Shown one piece after another: positions 9,558 through 18,530 of a stretch of DNA of 64,000 bases. Made by a program: the position numbers and the translations under genes. The stretch spans positions 20,015 through 84,014 of the forward strand of contig JAHHHB010000021.1 in the NCBI GenBank assembly GCA_019359545.1, given 5' to 3'. The notes below the pieces were generated by a model. The model had not been told where the DNA came from and did no database searches. It saw nothing but the letters and a program-made list of their open reading frames with translations. Source of the DNA: Desmonostoc geniculatum HA4340-LM1 (GTDB lineage Bacteria > Cyanobacteriota > Cyanobacteriia > Cyanobacteriales > Nostocaceae). Numbering within the stretch: the stretch's first letter is position 1; every line of letters starts with the position of its first letter.

Positions 9558-10202
9558 AAACTTGTCCAATTTCTAAATTTAAAAAACTTTTAAGCACTAA
9601 TAGCGACAATTTTCTGCATACCTGTCTTTCTTGTTCGCATAGCAAATTTAACCTTCGTTCAAGGCGATCGCTACACAATTTCTTGAACTTCTCAGTCAAA
9701 TACTCTATTTAACTCAGAAGTTCAACTATGCATTTACTAAATGCTGAATATATATCAACAATATATTATCTCTGCTGGTTAAAGGAACGTGGTATATAAA
9801 GTATCATAAGCTACACGTTTTTTGGCGATCGCTCTTTTCTTAAGGTAATTTTTTAACTGACCATAAATTACCTAAAAATATTGGATGTCAATTGTGGGAT
9901 GTTATCGTTAGCGATCGGTTGTAAATGTGAGATTTGCATCCTTTCTGAGAATTTACACCACACCAGTTCAGGCTTTTCAACTCCTTTTAGTGTGAAGAAG
10001 AAAATTTACTCAATTTACATTAAATATAATATGCTAGATATATTTAATACTTATCATCTGTAAGCAAAGTTTGATATTTAACCTCACTAGCACCAAGTAT
10101 TTTCCCAGAAGAATCTTACTTCCCTCTTGCGTTAGATTTTGTGCATAGCAAAATGTTATAAATCTTTATGTAACCTGTGAACAAAAAAGACAAACAAAAT
10201 TT
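9558..10202. other. Intergenic region upstream of the fasciclin gene
   Basis: A 645-bp AT-rich spacer between divergent genes. It contains several HIP1-like GCGATCGC sites (9665, 9825) and no convincing reading frame. The fasciclin promoter should lie in the last 150 bp; I could not single out a -10/-35 pair with confidence. Confidence 0.5.
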
Positions 10203-11027
10203 ATGAAGACAAATTACAGCAAATTACTGACAGCGTTGGCAGGCATAGCAGGATTAAGTAGTTTCAGCCTTTTGATTACTCTACCATCTGATGCCAAAGA
10301 GGTACTAAATCCTAACCCCAGTATTTTCAACGAAGCCCCATATAACCAAGGTCAAGGCCTGCAAGCAAATGCTCAGTACACACCGACTAAGGCTATTTCA
10401 GAAGTAGAAAAGGGCAATACCAAACGCCAAGAAGTAGCCCAAAGCAGTGGCGGTGGGGCGCTAAATCCCAGACCAAGTATCTTTGATGAACCTCCTTACA
10501 ACCGTGGTGGTAGCGTTACACCTGGTGAAGTCACCCCACGTCCTCTCCCAGGAGCTGAACCCACCACACCACCAACAGAAGTACCACCGAGTGGGACAAC
10601 TGAAACTCAAGGCAAAAATTTGTTAGCCTTGGCAGAATCAAACGCTTCTTTTACAACTTTAACCAAAGCTTTGAAAGCAGCAGGATTGACTGAAGCTTTG
10701 CAAGGCACCGATAACTTGACCATTTTTGCCCCCACCGATGCAGCCTTCGCCAAATTGCCAGCAGATGCTGTGCGAGATTTGTTGAAGCCAGAAAACAAAG
10801 AAGTGTTACTCAAGCTCTTAACTTACCATGTAGTGGCTGGAAAGGTATTGTCTACTGATTTGAAGTCTGGTGAAGTTAAAAGCCTTGAAGGTGGCGCCAT
10901 CAACGTTAAAGTTGATCCTGCTAATGGTGTGACTGTCAATGATGCTAAAGTCACTCAAGCTGACATCACAGCCAGCAATGGTGTAATCCACGCCATTGAT
11001 AACGTAATTTTGCCTCCTGATTTGTAG
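10203..11027 (+). CDS. Secreted fasciclin (FAS1) domain protein
   Basis: 274 residues. The signal peptide spans about residues 1-31 (hydrophobic LLTALAGIAGLSSFSLLITL, cleavage near SDAKE). A low-complexity linker rich in Pro/Thr follows. It holds a duplicated motif, LNPNPSIFNEAPYNQG (about 35-50) and LNPRPSIFDEPPYNRG (about 87-102). One FAS1 domain fills about 138-272, with the typical GTDNLTIFAPTDAAFAKLP, LLTYHVVAGKV and NGVIHAIDNVILPP blocks. FAS1 domains mediate adhesion in extracellular matrices. The repeated Pro-rich motif may bind cell wall or another protein (inference). It has its own terminator at 11061-11110. Confidence 0.92.
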   Translation: MKTNYSKLLTALAGIAGLSSFSLLITLPSDAKEVLNPNPSIFNEAPYNQGQGLQANAQYTPTKAISEVEKGNTKRQEVAQSSGGGALNPRPSIFDEPPYNRGGSVTPGEVTPRPLPGAEPTTPPTEVPPSGTTETQGKNLLALAESNASFTTLTKALKAAGLTEALQGTDNLTIFAPTDAAFAKLPADAVRDLLKPENKEVLLKLLTYHVVAGKVLSTDLKSGEVKSLEGGAINVKVDPANGVTVNDAKVTQADITASNGVIHAIDNVILPPDL

Positions 11028-11060
11028 TTTTTATCTGATGACTGATGACGGCTAAAGAAA

Positions 11061-11110
11061 GCGTCTGTTATCCATCTTTAAAAAGGAATGGGATAACCGA
11101 CGCCTTTTGT
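11061..11110 (+). terminator. Rho-independent terminator of the fasciclin gene
   Basis: GCGTCTGTTATCC (11061-11073) pairs with GGATAACCGACGC (11091-11103), 12 of 13 positions, followed by CTTTTGTT. It starts 34 bp after the stop codon. Confidence 0.8.
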
Positions 11111-11117
11111 TAAAGAA

Positions 11118-11216
11118 GAATTCAGAACTCAGGAGCAGAGCCTTTGAAAGCTCCGCTAAGGCGCCATGATGTTTATGGTTAGAGTATTCTGAATTCTGAA
11201 TTCTGACTCCTGTCTA
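11118..11216. repeat. Dispersed repeat shared with 54745-54960
   Basis: The block runs from GAATTCAGAACTCAGGAGC through GCTCCGCTAAGGCG and TTATGGTTAGAGTATTC to TTCTGACTCCTG. The same ordered blocks occur at 54745-54960 with a longer middle. It reaches the hemL stop codon. Confidence 0.65.
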
Positions 11217-12512
11217 TAAATTAGACAATACATCCCGTGCAGCTGCTAAAGTCTGTTCAATATCTTCCTCGGTGTGAGCCAAAGACGTAAACCCAGCCTC
11301 ATATTGAGAAGGTGCTAAGTAAATACCACGCTCTAACATAGCGCGATGGAAACGTCCGAACTTACCTGTATCAGACTTTTTCGCATCTTCGTAGTTGTGA
11401 ACTGGGCCAGAAGTAAAGAATAAGCCGAACATCGCGCTGATTTGACCACCACAGACCGCATGACCAGTTTCTTTAGCTACTTGTAGCAAACCATCTGCTA
11501 GCTTCTTAGTGATTCGGTCAAGATACTCGTAAGTACCGGGTTTTTGCAGTAATTCCAAAGTCTTAATCCCAGCAGTCATGGCCAGGGGATTACCTGAAAG
11601 AGTCCCGGCTTGATATACGGGGCCAGCGGGGGCAACCAATGACATGATATCCCGACGGCCGCCATAGGCTCCTACTGGCAAACCTCCGCCAATCACCTTG
11701 CCCAAAGTTGTTAAATCGGGAGTTATGCCAAACTTTTCTTGAGCGCCACCGTAAGCAATGCGGAAGCCCGTCATCACTTCGTCAAACACCAATAACGCCC
11801 CATACTCGTGAGTAAGTTCGCGTAATCCTTCGAGGAAACCAGCATCAGGCGCAATAAACCCAGCATTACCGACTACTGGCTCAAGAATGACACCAGCAAT
11901 TTCATCTTTGTTTTCTTCAAACAAGGCTTTGACGGCTTCTAGGTCATTGTAAGGCGCCGTTAGAGTGCCGCTAGTTGCCGATTTCGGTACTCCTGGCGAG
12001 TCTGGTAAACCAAGTGTAGCCACACCAGAACCCGCCTTCACTAGAAATGAATCAGCGTGTCCGTGGTAGCAGCCTTCAAACTTGATGATTTTTTCTCGGT
12101 TGGTGAAAGCCCGCATCACCCGCAAAACTCCCATACAGGCTTCAGTTCCAGAGTTAACAAATCTGACCATTTCGATGCTGGGAACGGCATCAATGACCAT
12201 TTCTGCCAGGACATTTTCTAGTACTGAAGGGGCACCGAAACTAGTGCCTTTGTCTAGGGCTTCATGCAGCGCGGCGATGACTTCCGGATGAGCATGACCG
12301 CAAATAGCCGGTCCCCAGGTGCCTACATAGTCGATGTATTGGTTGCCATCTACATCCCAAATATACGCGTCTTTAACGCGATCAAAAACGATGGGTTGTC
12401 CGCCTACAGATTTAAAAGCACGAACTGGAGAACTCACTCCTCCTGGCATCAGGTTTTGAGCAGCGGCAAAGACTTCTTGTGATTTTGTTGTTTTAATCGG
12501 GGTATTTACCAA
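11214..12512 (-). CDS. hemL: Glutamate-1-semialdehyde 2,1-aminomutase
   Basis: 432 residues, the normal length. A PLP enzyme of the C5 pathway that turns glutamate-1-semialdehyde into 5-aminolevulinate, the precursor of heme, chlorophyll and bilins. Seen: [18 protein letters not shown], the PLP-binding FDEVMTGFR, and [18 protein letters not shown] with the Schiff-base lysine. The start is a TTG at 12510-12512 ([12 protein letters not shown]) with AGGAG 6 bases upstream; no ATG lies before the conserved N-terminus. Single gene, divergent from the chaB-like gene. Confidence 0.97.
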   Translation of the reverse strand: MVNTPIKTTKSQEVFAAAQNLMPGGVSSPVRAFKSVGGQPIVFDRVKDAYIWDVDGNQYIDYVGTWGPAICGHAHPEVIAALHEALDKGTSFGAPSVLENVLAEMVIDAVPSIEMVRFVNSGTEACMGVLRVMRAFTNREKIIKFEGCYHGHADSFLVKAGSGVATLGLPDSPGVPKSATSGTLTAPYNDLEAVKALFEENKDEIAGVILEPVVGNAGFIAPDAGFLEGLRELTHEYGALLVFDEVMTGFRIAYGGAQEKFGITPDLTTLGKVIGGGLPVGAYGGRRDIMSLVAPAGPVYQAGTLSGNPLAMTAGIKTLELLQKPGTYEYLDRITKKLADGLLQVAKETGHAVCGGQISAMFGLFFTSGPVHNYEDAKKSDTGKFGRFHRAMLERGIYLAPSQYEAGFTSLAHTEEDIEQTLAAARDVLSNL

Positions 12513-12618
12513 GGTTCTCTCCTAACAGTGGGCAATAAAAAGCTCTATCTTAGGATAGGGTCAAAAGCTGCTTAGAACTTCTATCGTATAAAATTAGCGG
12601 AACCAAAAAAATAACGAT

Positions 12619-12807
12619 ATGTTATACAAGTCTAATGAAGACTTGCCTTTAGATATTCAAACTCGATTATCTCAGGCATACCAGGATTTATATCGGGCAG
12701 CTTTTAACTCGGCGATTCATTGGTATGGTGAAGCTTCAAAAGCTCATCGAGTTGCGTTGAGTGCTGTGAAGATGCACTCTGCTATGGAACGAAATGCTGT
12801 TGTTTAG
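12619..12807 (+). CDS. ChaB-family small protein
   Basis: 62 residues. Similar to ChaB: LPLDIQTRLSQAYQDLYRAA FNSAIHWY (split here) matches the ChaB core of a helix with DLPESV, QDIYKEAFNSA, then a second helix HRVALSAVK. ChaB was named as a putative regulator of the ChaA cation antiporter, but its molecular role is unclear. No chaA is adjacent. It may share a transcript with hisIE 102 bp downstream. Confidence 0.7.
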   Translation: MLYKSNEDLPLDIQTRLSQAYQDLYRAAFNSAIHWYGEASKAHRVALSAVKMHSAMERNAVV

Positions 12808-12909
12808 AGCTAAATTAAAATAGCTGAATTCAAAAAAACATACCACCTGCCCTATTTAGAATGGTATCGTGAATCCATGAATTATTCTCATTAGAGCAGA
12901 CTATCTGGT

Positions 12910-13560
12910 ATGTATTCTAACGATTCGTATTCCCTACATTACGCCATTCCTGTTGAGGAAATTCGCTACGATGAACGGGGTTTAGTGCCTGCAATTGTCC
13001 AAGACTATTTGGATGGCACTGTTCTGATGATGGCGTGGATGAATCAGGAGTCGTTACAAAAGACTTTGGAAACGCAAGAAACCTGGTTTTGGAGTCGTTC
13101 TCGCCAAGAGTTCTGGCATAAGGGAGCGACTTCTGGGCATATCCAAAAAGTGCGGAGTATCCGTTATGACTGTGATAGTGATGCGTTGCTCGTCGGGGTA
13201 GAGCAAGTAGGAGATATTGCTTGCCACACAGGAGAACGGAGTTGCTTTCACCAAATAGAAGGAAAAATAGCTCCTCCACCAGGAGATACATTGTCACAAT
13301 TATTTCAAACAATATGCGATCGCCGGGACAATCCTATTGAAAGTTCTTATACCTGCAAGTTATTAGCAGGTGGTGATAACAAAATCTTAAAAAAGATCGG
13401 TGAGGAAACCGCTGAGGTGGTAATGGCTTTTAAGGATGATGAAGCAGATGCGATCGCTGGTGAAGTTGCTGATTTGTTATATCATACTTTGGTAGCTCTA
13501 GCTCATCATCAAGTTGATTTAAAATCCGTGTATCGTAAGCTCCAAGAACGTCGCCGATAG
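12910..13560 (+). CDS. hisIE: Bifunctional phosphoribosyl-AMP cyclohydrolase / phosphoribosyl-ATP pyrophosphatase
   Basis: 216 residues. Catalyses steps 2 and 3 of histidine biosynthesis. The HisI half (about 15-120) shows the zinc/metal motifs: [46 protein letters not shown] and [10 protein letters not shown]. The HisE half (about 125-216) shows [20 protein letters not shown] and the acidic metal site [13 protein letters not shown]. The fused HisI-HisE arrangement is usual in cyanobacteria. It stands alone, away from other his genes, and is convergent with the APH-like gene 18 bp away. Confidence 0.96.
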   Translation: MYSNDSYSLHYAIPVEEIRYDERGLVPAIVQDYLDGTVLMMAWMNQESLQKTLETQETWFWSRSRQEFWHKGATSGHIQKVRSIRYDCDSDALLVGVEQVGDIACHTGERSCFHQIEGKIAPPPGDTLSQLFQTICDRRDNPIESSYTCKLLAGGDNKILKKIGEETAEVVMAFKDDEADAIAGEVADLLYHTLVALAHHQVDLKSVYRKLQERRR

Positions 13561-13578
13561 CCAGTGTAGGAAAGAAGA

Positions 13579-14472
13579 TTAGCTTACCCGTGTACCTACA
13601 GGTTGAACTTCTCTCGCCGAACCAATATGCGCCAACGATAATGAAATATCGTTGAATTTTATGCCAGCTAAAGCCCACTGAAGTTCAAGTGTTCCCACCC
13701 AGAAACGCGCCCGATCTATGACACTCGCTAACATTGGATAGTCGCTTTCCATACGCTGCACAATACTTTCTCCGTAATTACCGAGTTGCACAGCAATATC
13801 ACAAGCCGGGTCGCCCAAACCAGCTGTGCCAAAATCAATCAGGCCGCTGATGCTCTCTGATATGGGATCAAAGAGAATGTGATACACTGGCTTATCGCCG
13901 TCTATTAGTACGGGTGTGTAAGTGAGATCAAGTTCACCTGTAATGATGGGCGCAAAAAGTTCATGTATCCAAGTTTGCTGATGACGCCATAAATGAGGAA
14001 AAAGAGTTTCTTGAACTTGCTCATACAACTGCAACCAATCTTCACGGGAACGTTCTGCACCAGAAGAAGACACCCCAGCATTCACTAAAACTTCATTTGG
14101 GATGCTGTGCAATTGTTGATGAAATCTGGCTAGTTGGGAGATAACACATACTTGTGATGCTTCACTAAGTTTGAGGAGGGTGTTACGGGATAGCGGTTCA
14201 CCTTTAATAAATCTGTAGCTAACAAAGCCTTCTTCCAGGTGTTCAAAGTACGGAACCCGGAGTTCAACATATTTTTGCACGACTTCCAACACCTTAGCTT
14301 CATGGGAAAGCACTTGTTTTCCCCAGTCGTCTTTGGCAAAGCGACACACAATCTCATGATTAACAATTACCACATCGTTGACCATCCCATCTTGATTAAA
14401 GTCAAGATGGTCAATAGAGATATTGGGATAGATAGCACGAATTTTTTCGAGATACGAGAAAGGAATATTCAC
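13579..14472 (-). CDS. Aminoglycoside phosphotransferase-fold protein with altered catalytic loop
   Basis: 297 residues from a GTG at 14470-14472 that has AGGA 6 bases upstream; a TTG at 14502 would add ten residues without a ribosome site. Kinase-like APH fold: HEAKVLEVVQKYVELRVPY, YRFIKGEPLSRNTL, a brace of helices, then PVLIDGDKPVYHILFD and SGLIDFGTAGLGDPACDIA. The last block has the metal-binding Asp of the DFG-like site. The catalytic loop normally reads HGDxxxxN; here it is DGDKPVYH, so Asp is kept but His and the metal-liganding Asn are changed. It may be a pseudo-kinase or use a different substrate. Resistance should not be assumed. Confidence 0.8.
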   Translation of the reverse strand: MNIPFSYLEKIRAIYPNISIDHLDFNQDGMVNDVVIVNHEIVCRFAKDDWGKQVLSHEAKVLEVVQKYVELRVPYFEHLEEGFVSYRFIKGEPLSRNTLLKLSEASQVCVISQLARFHQQLHSIPNEVLVNAGVSSSGAERSREDWLQLYEQVQETLFPHLWRHQQTWIHELFAPIITGELDLTYTPVLIDGDKPVYHILFDPISESISGLIDFGTAGLGDPACDIAVQLGNYGESIVQRMESDYPMLASVIDRARFWVGTLELQWALAGIKFNDISLSLAHIGSAREVQPVGTRVS

Positions 14473-14623
14473 AGTAAATCCTGAGATAAGTACAACAAAC
14501 AAAAATCAATATTTATCGAACTTTTAGCCCGATCGCAGCGACTGATAATGATTTGCCTGTTTGTTGTATCAACGTACCACTGTGATTTAACTCCTGAGAA
14601 GCTTTCTAAGTACGAGCATAACA

Positions 14624-15217
14624 CTATTTTGATGATGAATCAGCCAAAATTTGGTTCAGGTACTGTAAAATTGCCACAGCGATCGCCACGCTTAAAGAAA
14701 AGCCTAACCAAAAGCGATCGGCAATGATTCGTGATTGGTCTAACGCCCATCCACCTAAAGGATGACCAATAAAAGAACCAACAGCCCAGCATAAGGCGTT
14801 GATAGAAAAATAAACACCCGGCCAATAGAAACCTATCCCTAAGCCGTGAATCAAGCTAGCGATTACCAAAATAGTGAAATTATTGGTTGCAGCAAAAACT
14901 AAAGAAGCAATTGCTAAAATCGCCGTGGCCAGCAACAAAGTGCGGCGGCGTCCCCACTCAAGAGAATCAGCCAAAGAACCACCCACAACCCGCCCTACAA
15001 TGCCGGAAATCGAGGCGCTAGCCAAGGCTATGCCAACGGCGGTTGCAGATAAACCTACTTCGTTGACAAAAAAAATGGGGGCGTAAAACAGGGTAAAGCC
15101 AGTGCCAACTTCGGAAAAAAATCTACCAATCGCCAAAATCCATACCTGGGGATGTATCGAGGGTAACCAGGAGGATAACTGCGATTGGGAAACTAATTTC
15201 ATCAGCTTAAATGTCAT
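14624..15217 (-). pseudogene. MFS transporter with internal deletion
   Basis: 197 residues, about half the usual ~400 of the major facilitator family. Residues 20-137 hold about five normal N-terminal membrane segments, including the loop-2 signature GRVVGGSLADSLEWGRRRTL. After GIGFYWPG (near segment 5) the sequence jumps to VYFSINALCWAVGSFIGHPLGGW and a last segment that look like the C-terminal segments 11-12. The frame is kept. The central half (segments 6-10) appears to be missing, so a working transporter is unlikely. A sequencing or assembly deletion is an alternative. Confidence 0.65.
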
Positions 15218-15684
15218 CGTTTAGTGACATTTTTGTAATTCTTATCATTGGCTGCAATTTTCCTCACTAATTCCACAGGGTTTCCACAGGGATTTTAACA
15301 GTTTTCCACAGGTGTTATACGAGCTAATGGGCTTCTGGCTATCTACTGGGGATTGTTAATTAACAGTGGTCAGGAAGTTTAGGGACTGAGTTTTTGTAAA
15401 GTAAAGTAACGAAAATTGGGGTGAAAACCTGATTATTTCGTGCTGATTTATTTTTTATACAATCGTTTTTAACATTTCGCAGCATTGACAAACCTACCCC
15501 CTCTTGGCGCACAATGATTCGGCTTGGTTTTGTAGTCCGTTCAACCGTTGACATCAACTGTGTAAAATTACCTGAGGTGTTAGCGTAGATTGTCGGGCAA
15601 GCAAAAGATTGTGTGAGATAGCCTAAAGCTCTTTCACCACAAGCAACTTATCCCTCTTGATTGACCTCATAGGAGGAAAATCTC
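15218..15684. other. Intergenic region with three DnaA-box-like sites
   Basis: A spacer between divergent genes. It holds the TTTCCACA cluster described separately (15269-15310), then AT-rich DNA, then the strong ribosome site AGGAGG just before the DUF2811 gene. No other gene supported. Confidence 0.5.
15269..15310 (+). promoter_or_regulatory. Cluster of DnaA-box-like sequences
   Basis: AATTCCACA (15269-15277), GTTTCCACA (15280-15288) and TTTTCCACA (15302-15310) are in the same orientation, with ends 11 and 22 bp apart, so all face the same side of the helix. TTTTCCACA is a known cyanobacterial DnaA box. dnaA and dnaN are not in this window, so this may be a secondary DnaA-binding cluster or chance. 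Confidence 0.4.
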
Positions 15685-15882
15685 ATGAAAGCAACGGTTA
15701 GTATTTTTACAGAAATTCCTGAATCACTTCACGAATCCTTAAAGAACTACTTAGAAACCCATCCTGATTGGGATGAAAACAGAGTATTGACGGCGGCGCT
15801 ATCATTGTTTTTACTGCAAAATGGAGAAAGCGATCGCCGTGCTGCCCGAGTCTATCTGGAAACTTTGTTTCATCATTCCTAA
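15685..15882 (+). CDS. DUF2811-family small protein
   Basis: 65 residues, preceded by AGGAGG 9 bases before the ATG. It matches the cyanobacterial DUF2811 pattern: MKATVSIFTEIPESLHESL, LETHPDWDENRV, then ALSLFLLQNG. The family is small, soluble and of unknown function; the N-terminal part has a ribbon-helix-helix look (short strand then two helices), so DNA binding is possible. Monocistronic. Confidence 0.8.
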   Translation: MKATVSIFTEIPESLHESLKNYLETHPDWDENRVLTAALSLFLLQNGESDRRAARVYLETLFHHS

Positions 15883-16338
15883 GTAAAAATTCGCTGCATC
15901 GATTCACCAACAACAGCTAATCTACTAGACACCCCATAGGTACTGGTATGAAGGGCGTTATTCTGGCTCATGACCTGTGTGGGCACGGTTTCCCGTGCCC
16001 CATTAATGGATTTTAAGCTTAAGTAGCGATCGTCTATGTAGGGTGAGATTACAATCAAAAACAACAGTAAATTCGGGTCTAAAAAAGGTTCCAATAGTTT
16101 CTTGTATTGCCAAAACTATTAGCTGACCCTTGGTTATACTAATTCAAACAATCTTTCCAACACATGGATCATTTGTAGGGTAGCACAGTTAGCTGTGCTA
16201 CCCTACGAACGATACACCAGTTTGCTCAAATTTCTTAAACCTTGGGCAGTTCCTCCTGGTGGCTCTGAAAGGAGTATAAATTTCATCCAAAATCTAAAAT
16301 TGTTTCGCTCAAAAGTTAAAAAACTCCAGACTATAGAC
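15883..16338. other. Intergenic region with two hairpins
   Basis: Contains the hairpin GGGCACGG/CCGTGCCC at 15981-16000 and the 32-bp palindrome at 16175-16206. Otherwise AT-rich, without a credible gene. Confidence 0.5.
16175..16206. repeat. Palindrome of the GTAGGGTAGCACAG family
   Basis: Perfect 14-bp arms GTAGGGTAGCACAG / CTGTGCTACCCTAC with a TTAG loop. Exact relatives lie at 34290-34315, 42895-42922 and 47746-47773. Confidence 0.9.
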
Positions 16339-17064
16339 TCAGGACTTGGCTTCCAACTGTTGGGAGTGAGCAGGAGATTCAAACTTATACCCTACACCGC
16401 GTACAGTTTGAATTAATGCTGGCTGACTAGCATCAATTTCAATCTTCTTGCGAATTTGACCGATGTGTACATCTACAACCCGTTGGTCGCCGACATATTC
16501 ATAGTCCCACACTTCTTGAATCAGTTCTGCACGCCGCCAAACTCGACCTGGATGACTGGCTAAAAAATGCAATAAATCAAATTCCAGAGCAGTTAAAGGT
16601 ACTGGTTGATTATTAAGTGCTACCTCCCGTCGTACTGGGTCAATCATCAGTTTTTCAAATACCAAGCGTTTCTGCTCGGCAGTAGTTATGACTCGCTGAC
16701 GCCTTAAAATAGCTCCCACTCTGACTTCTAGCTCTCCCAATCCAAAAGGTTTGGTGAGATAGTCATCAGCACCTTTAGAAAAACCGCGAATTTTGTCAGC
16801 TTCGTCAGCACGGCTAGTCAGCATCAAAACAAAAACACCATTCCGACTTTGCATCTCTTGGCAGAGGTTAAACCCAATTACATCTGGTAAATTCACATCT
16901 AGAATTACCAAATCAGGGTTAAATTGCTCAAATAGAGTTAAGGCTGTCTTTCCATCTTCGGCAGCCTCCACCTGATAGTTCTGCTTCATCAAGAAGCGTT
17001 GGATTAAATTCCGAACCGCAGGATCGTCGTCAACTACAAGAACCTTGGCGGGAGCCATGACCAT
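16339..17064 (-). CDS. OmpR-family response regulator
   Basis: 241 residues from the ATG at 17062-17064; MAPAK at 17058 is an alternative and a TTG at 17076 is less likely. The receiver domain (about 5-120) has the acidic pair DDD, the phospho-Asp in LVILDVNLPDV, the LTSR switch and KPF lysine. A winged-helix effector domain (about 135-230) carries VVDVHIGQIRKKIE as recognition helix. Closely similar to the product of 18531-19250, so they are paralogues flanking the CPP1-like gene. No histidine kinase is nearby, so the partner is unknown. The N-terminal CKVMVM frame lacks a Shine-Dalgarno. Confidence 0.9.
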   Translation of the reverse strand: MVMAPAKVLVVDDDPAVRNLIQRFLMKQNYQVEAAEDGKTALTLFEQFNPDLVILDVNLPDVIGFNLCQEMQSRNGVFVLMLTSRADEADKIRGFSKGADDYLTKPFGLGELEVRVGAILRRQRVITTAEQKRLVFEKLMIDPVRREVALNNQPVPLTALEFDLLHFLASHPGRVWRRAELIQEVWDYEYVGDQRVVDVHIGQIRKKIEIDASQPALIQTVRGVGYKFESPAHSQQLEAKS

Positions 17065-17755
17065 CACTTTGCACAAAAATTCGTAAGATTAACAAGAAAG
17101 TTGGGTAAAAACCCAGTTGCCACTTTGGGAGTTATTCAGGATCTACATAGCTAGGGCATGAAAATCCTGATTCTTCAAAGAATTTAGTACTGTAATCAGG
17201 ATTATAGGCTACGAGAAGGAAGAACTTCTGGAAAGCCATAGCCAGCCCTGCATGAAGTGCAGGTATTATAACTGTCAATTTTATGCCTACCAGACAGACG
17301 CTCAAACCTCAGCCACAGCGATTTGTAAAACTCAAATACTTTTTATCCCAAATATAGGTAACTTAAAACGTTTCAATTTTAAATCGAGATGCGGTTCTAC
17401 ACCACAAGCGATCGTCAGTATAATTAAAAAAACTCTATCAGGGTACAGTAAGTTGCCAAATCTGAAACAATAAAGTTAATTTTTTCATGAAAACTATGCG
17501 TTTTAGGTACTATCAGTTCAAATTCTAGATTAGAGCCAGAACTGGGCAACGACATGAGGGTATACACGGAGTTATGCTGATATGTTAAAGTGACTGTAGT
17601 CTAAATCTTAAAGTCGATCGAACTAACTCGTGCTACTATCCTGGTAGAGCATAAACATAAGTCGAGACGTTATAGTTTCGATTAAAACAAAACCTAAATT
17701 TGTTTTTTCTTTGACAATAGACTGCCGCTGACTGAGGCTGAACTAAAAAACTCCC
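17065..17755. other. Intergenic region between divergent regulator and CPP1-like gene
   Basis: 691 bp. An inverted repeat AATCCTGATT (17163-17172) / AATCAGGATT (17194-17203) lies about 100 bp upstream of the response-regulator start and could be an operator or leader hairpin. A 73-codon open frame at 17252-17473 begins with Cys-rich residues but has no ribosome site or family match and is not called. Confidence 0.5.
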
Positions 17756-18382
17756 ATGAGCGATCAAAATCCCTACGAAAAACTTGGGGTATCAGAAGAG
17801 GCTTCCTTCGATGAAATTCAGGATGCTCGTAATCGTCTATTCGAGCAACACAGTGGCGATGCGAAGCATCTGGAAGTGATTGAAGCTGCTTACGATGCGA
17901 TTTTAATGGATCGCCTACGGATGCGCCAGGAAGGTAAAATCAAAGTTCCTGAACGTATCCGGTTTCCAGAGTTGCGAGTACAATCGCCTCCTAAAGAAAC
18001 TCAAACCCCCCGCGAGAATTCACCTGCATGGCTGCAACGAATCTTAGATCGGCCAACGCCTGCTGATATCCTCTTACCAGGAGCCTGGTATCTTGGTTTA
18101 AGCGCTATTAGTCTGTTTTACCCAGAGGGAGGCGACCAGGTTTTACAATTAGCATTAGTGGTTGGGGTAAGTATTGGTATTTACTTTCTCAATCGCAAGG
18201 AAGGCAAATTTGGCCGAGCAGTTTTGTTCACCCTAGTTAGTTTAATAATTGGTTTAATTACCGGAGGCCTAGTTGCTAGCTGGTTACTACCACAAATATC
18301 ATTTATTAATCTGGGGTCGAATCAGTTCTCTACGGTGGTGACTTTTATTTTGTTGTGGTTAGTTAGTAGTTTTCTACGCTAA
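17756..18382 (+). CDS. CPP1-like J-domain-related membrane protein
   Basis: 208 residues. The N-terminal J-like domain (about 1-60) begins NPYEKLGVSEEASFDEIQDA but lacks the HPD tripeptide of true DnaJ. A basic linker (60-100) is followed by three or four membrane segments (about 103-205). This is the architecture of CPP1/CDF1, the chloroplast chaperone-like protein of protochlorophyllide oxidoreductase, and its cyanobacterial relatives. By analogy it may help stabilise POR in the membrane; that role is not shown by the sequence. It sits between two paralogous response-regulator genes. Confidence 0.85.
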   Translation: MSDQNPYEKLGVSEEASFDEIQDARNRLFEQHSGDAKHLEVIEAAYDAILMDRLRMRQEGKIKVPERIRFPELRVQSPPKETQTPRENSPAWLQRILDRPTPADILLPGAWYLGLSAISLFYPEGGDQVLQLALVVGVSIGIYFLNRKEGKFGRAVLFTLVSLIIGLITGGLVASWLLPQISFINLGSNQFSTVVTFILLWLVSSFLR

Positions 18383-18530
18383 ACCTATCCTTTCAATAAA
18401 CATAGGGAGTGGGGAGTAGGGAGTTGAGGGAGATAGGGAGCAGGGACAGAATAACTGCGAACTTGTAACTCAATACAGGCTAAACGCTTGGCTGCCACTA
18501 ACAGTACTCCCAATGCCCCATCCCCAATGT

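Noticed and set aside
12917..13312. 131-codon minus-strand frame
   Set aside because: Antisense to hisIE, which is clearly the coding strand.
15269..15310. Chromosome origin (oriC)
   Set aside because: Only three boxes, and no dnaA, dnaN or AT-rich unwinding region of the usual kind beside them; kept only as a possible DnaA-binding cluster.
17252..17473. Cys-containing small protein MKCRYYNCQFYAY...
   Set aside because: No ribosome site, no family, low complexity after the first 20 residues.
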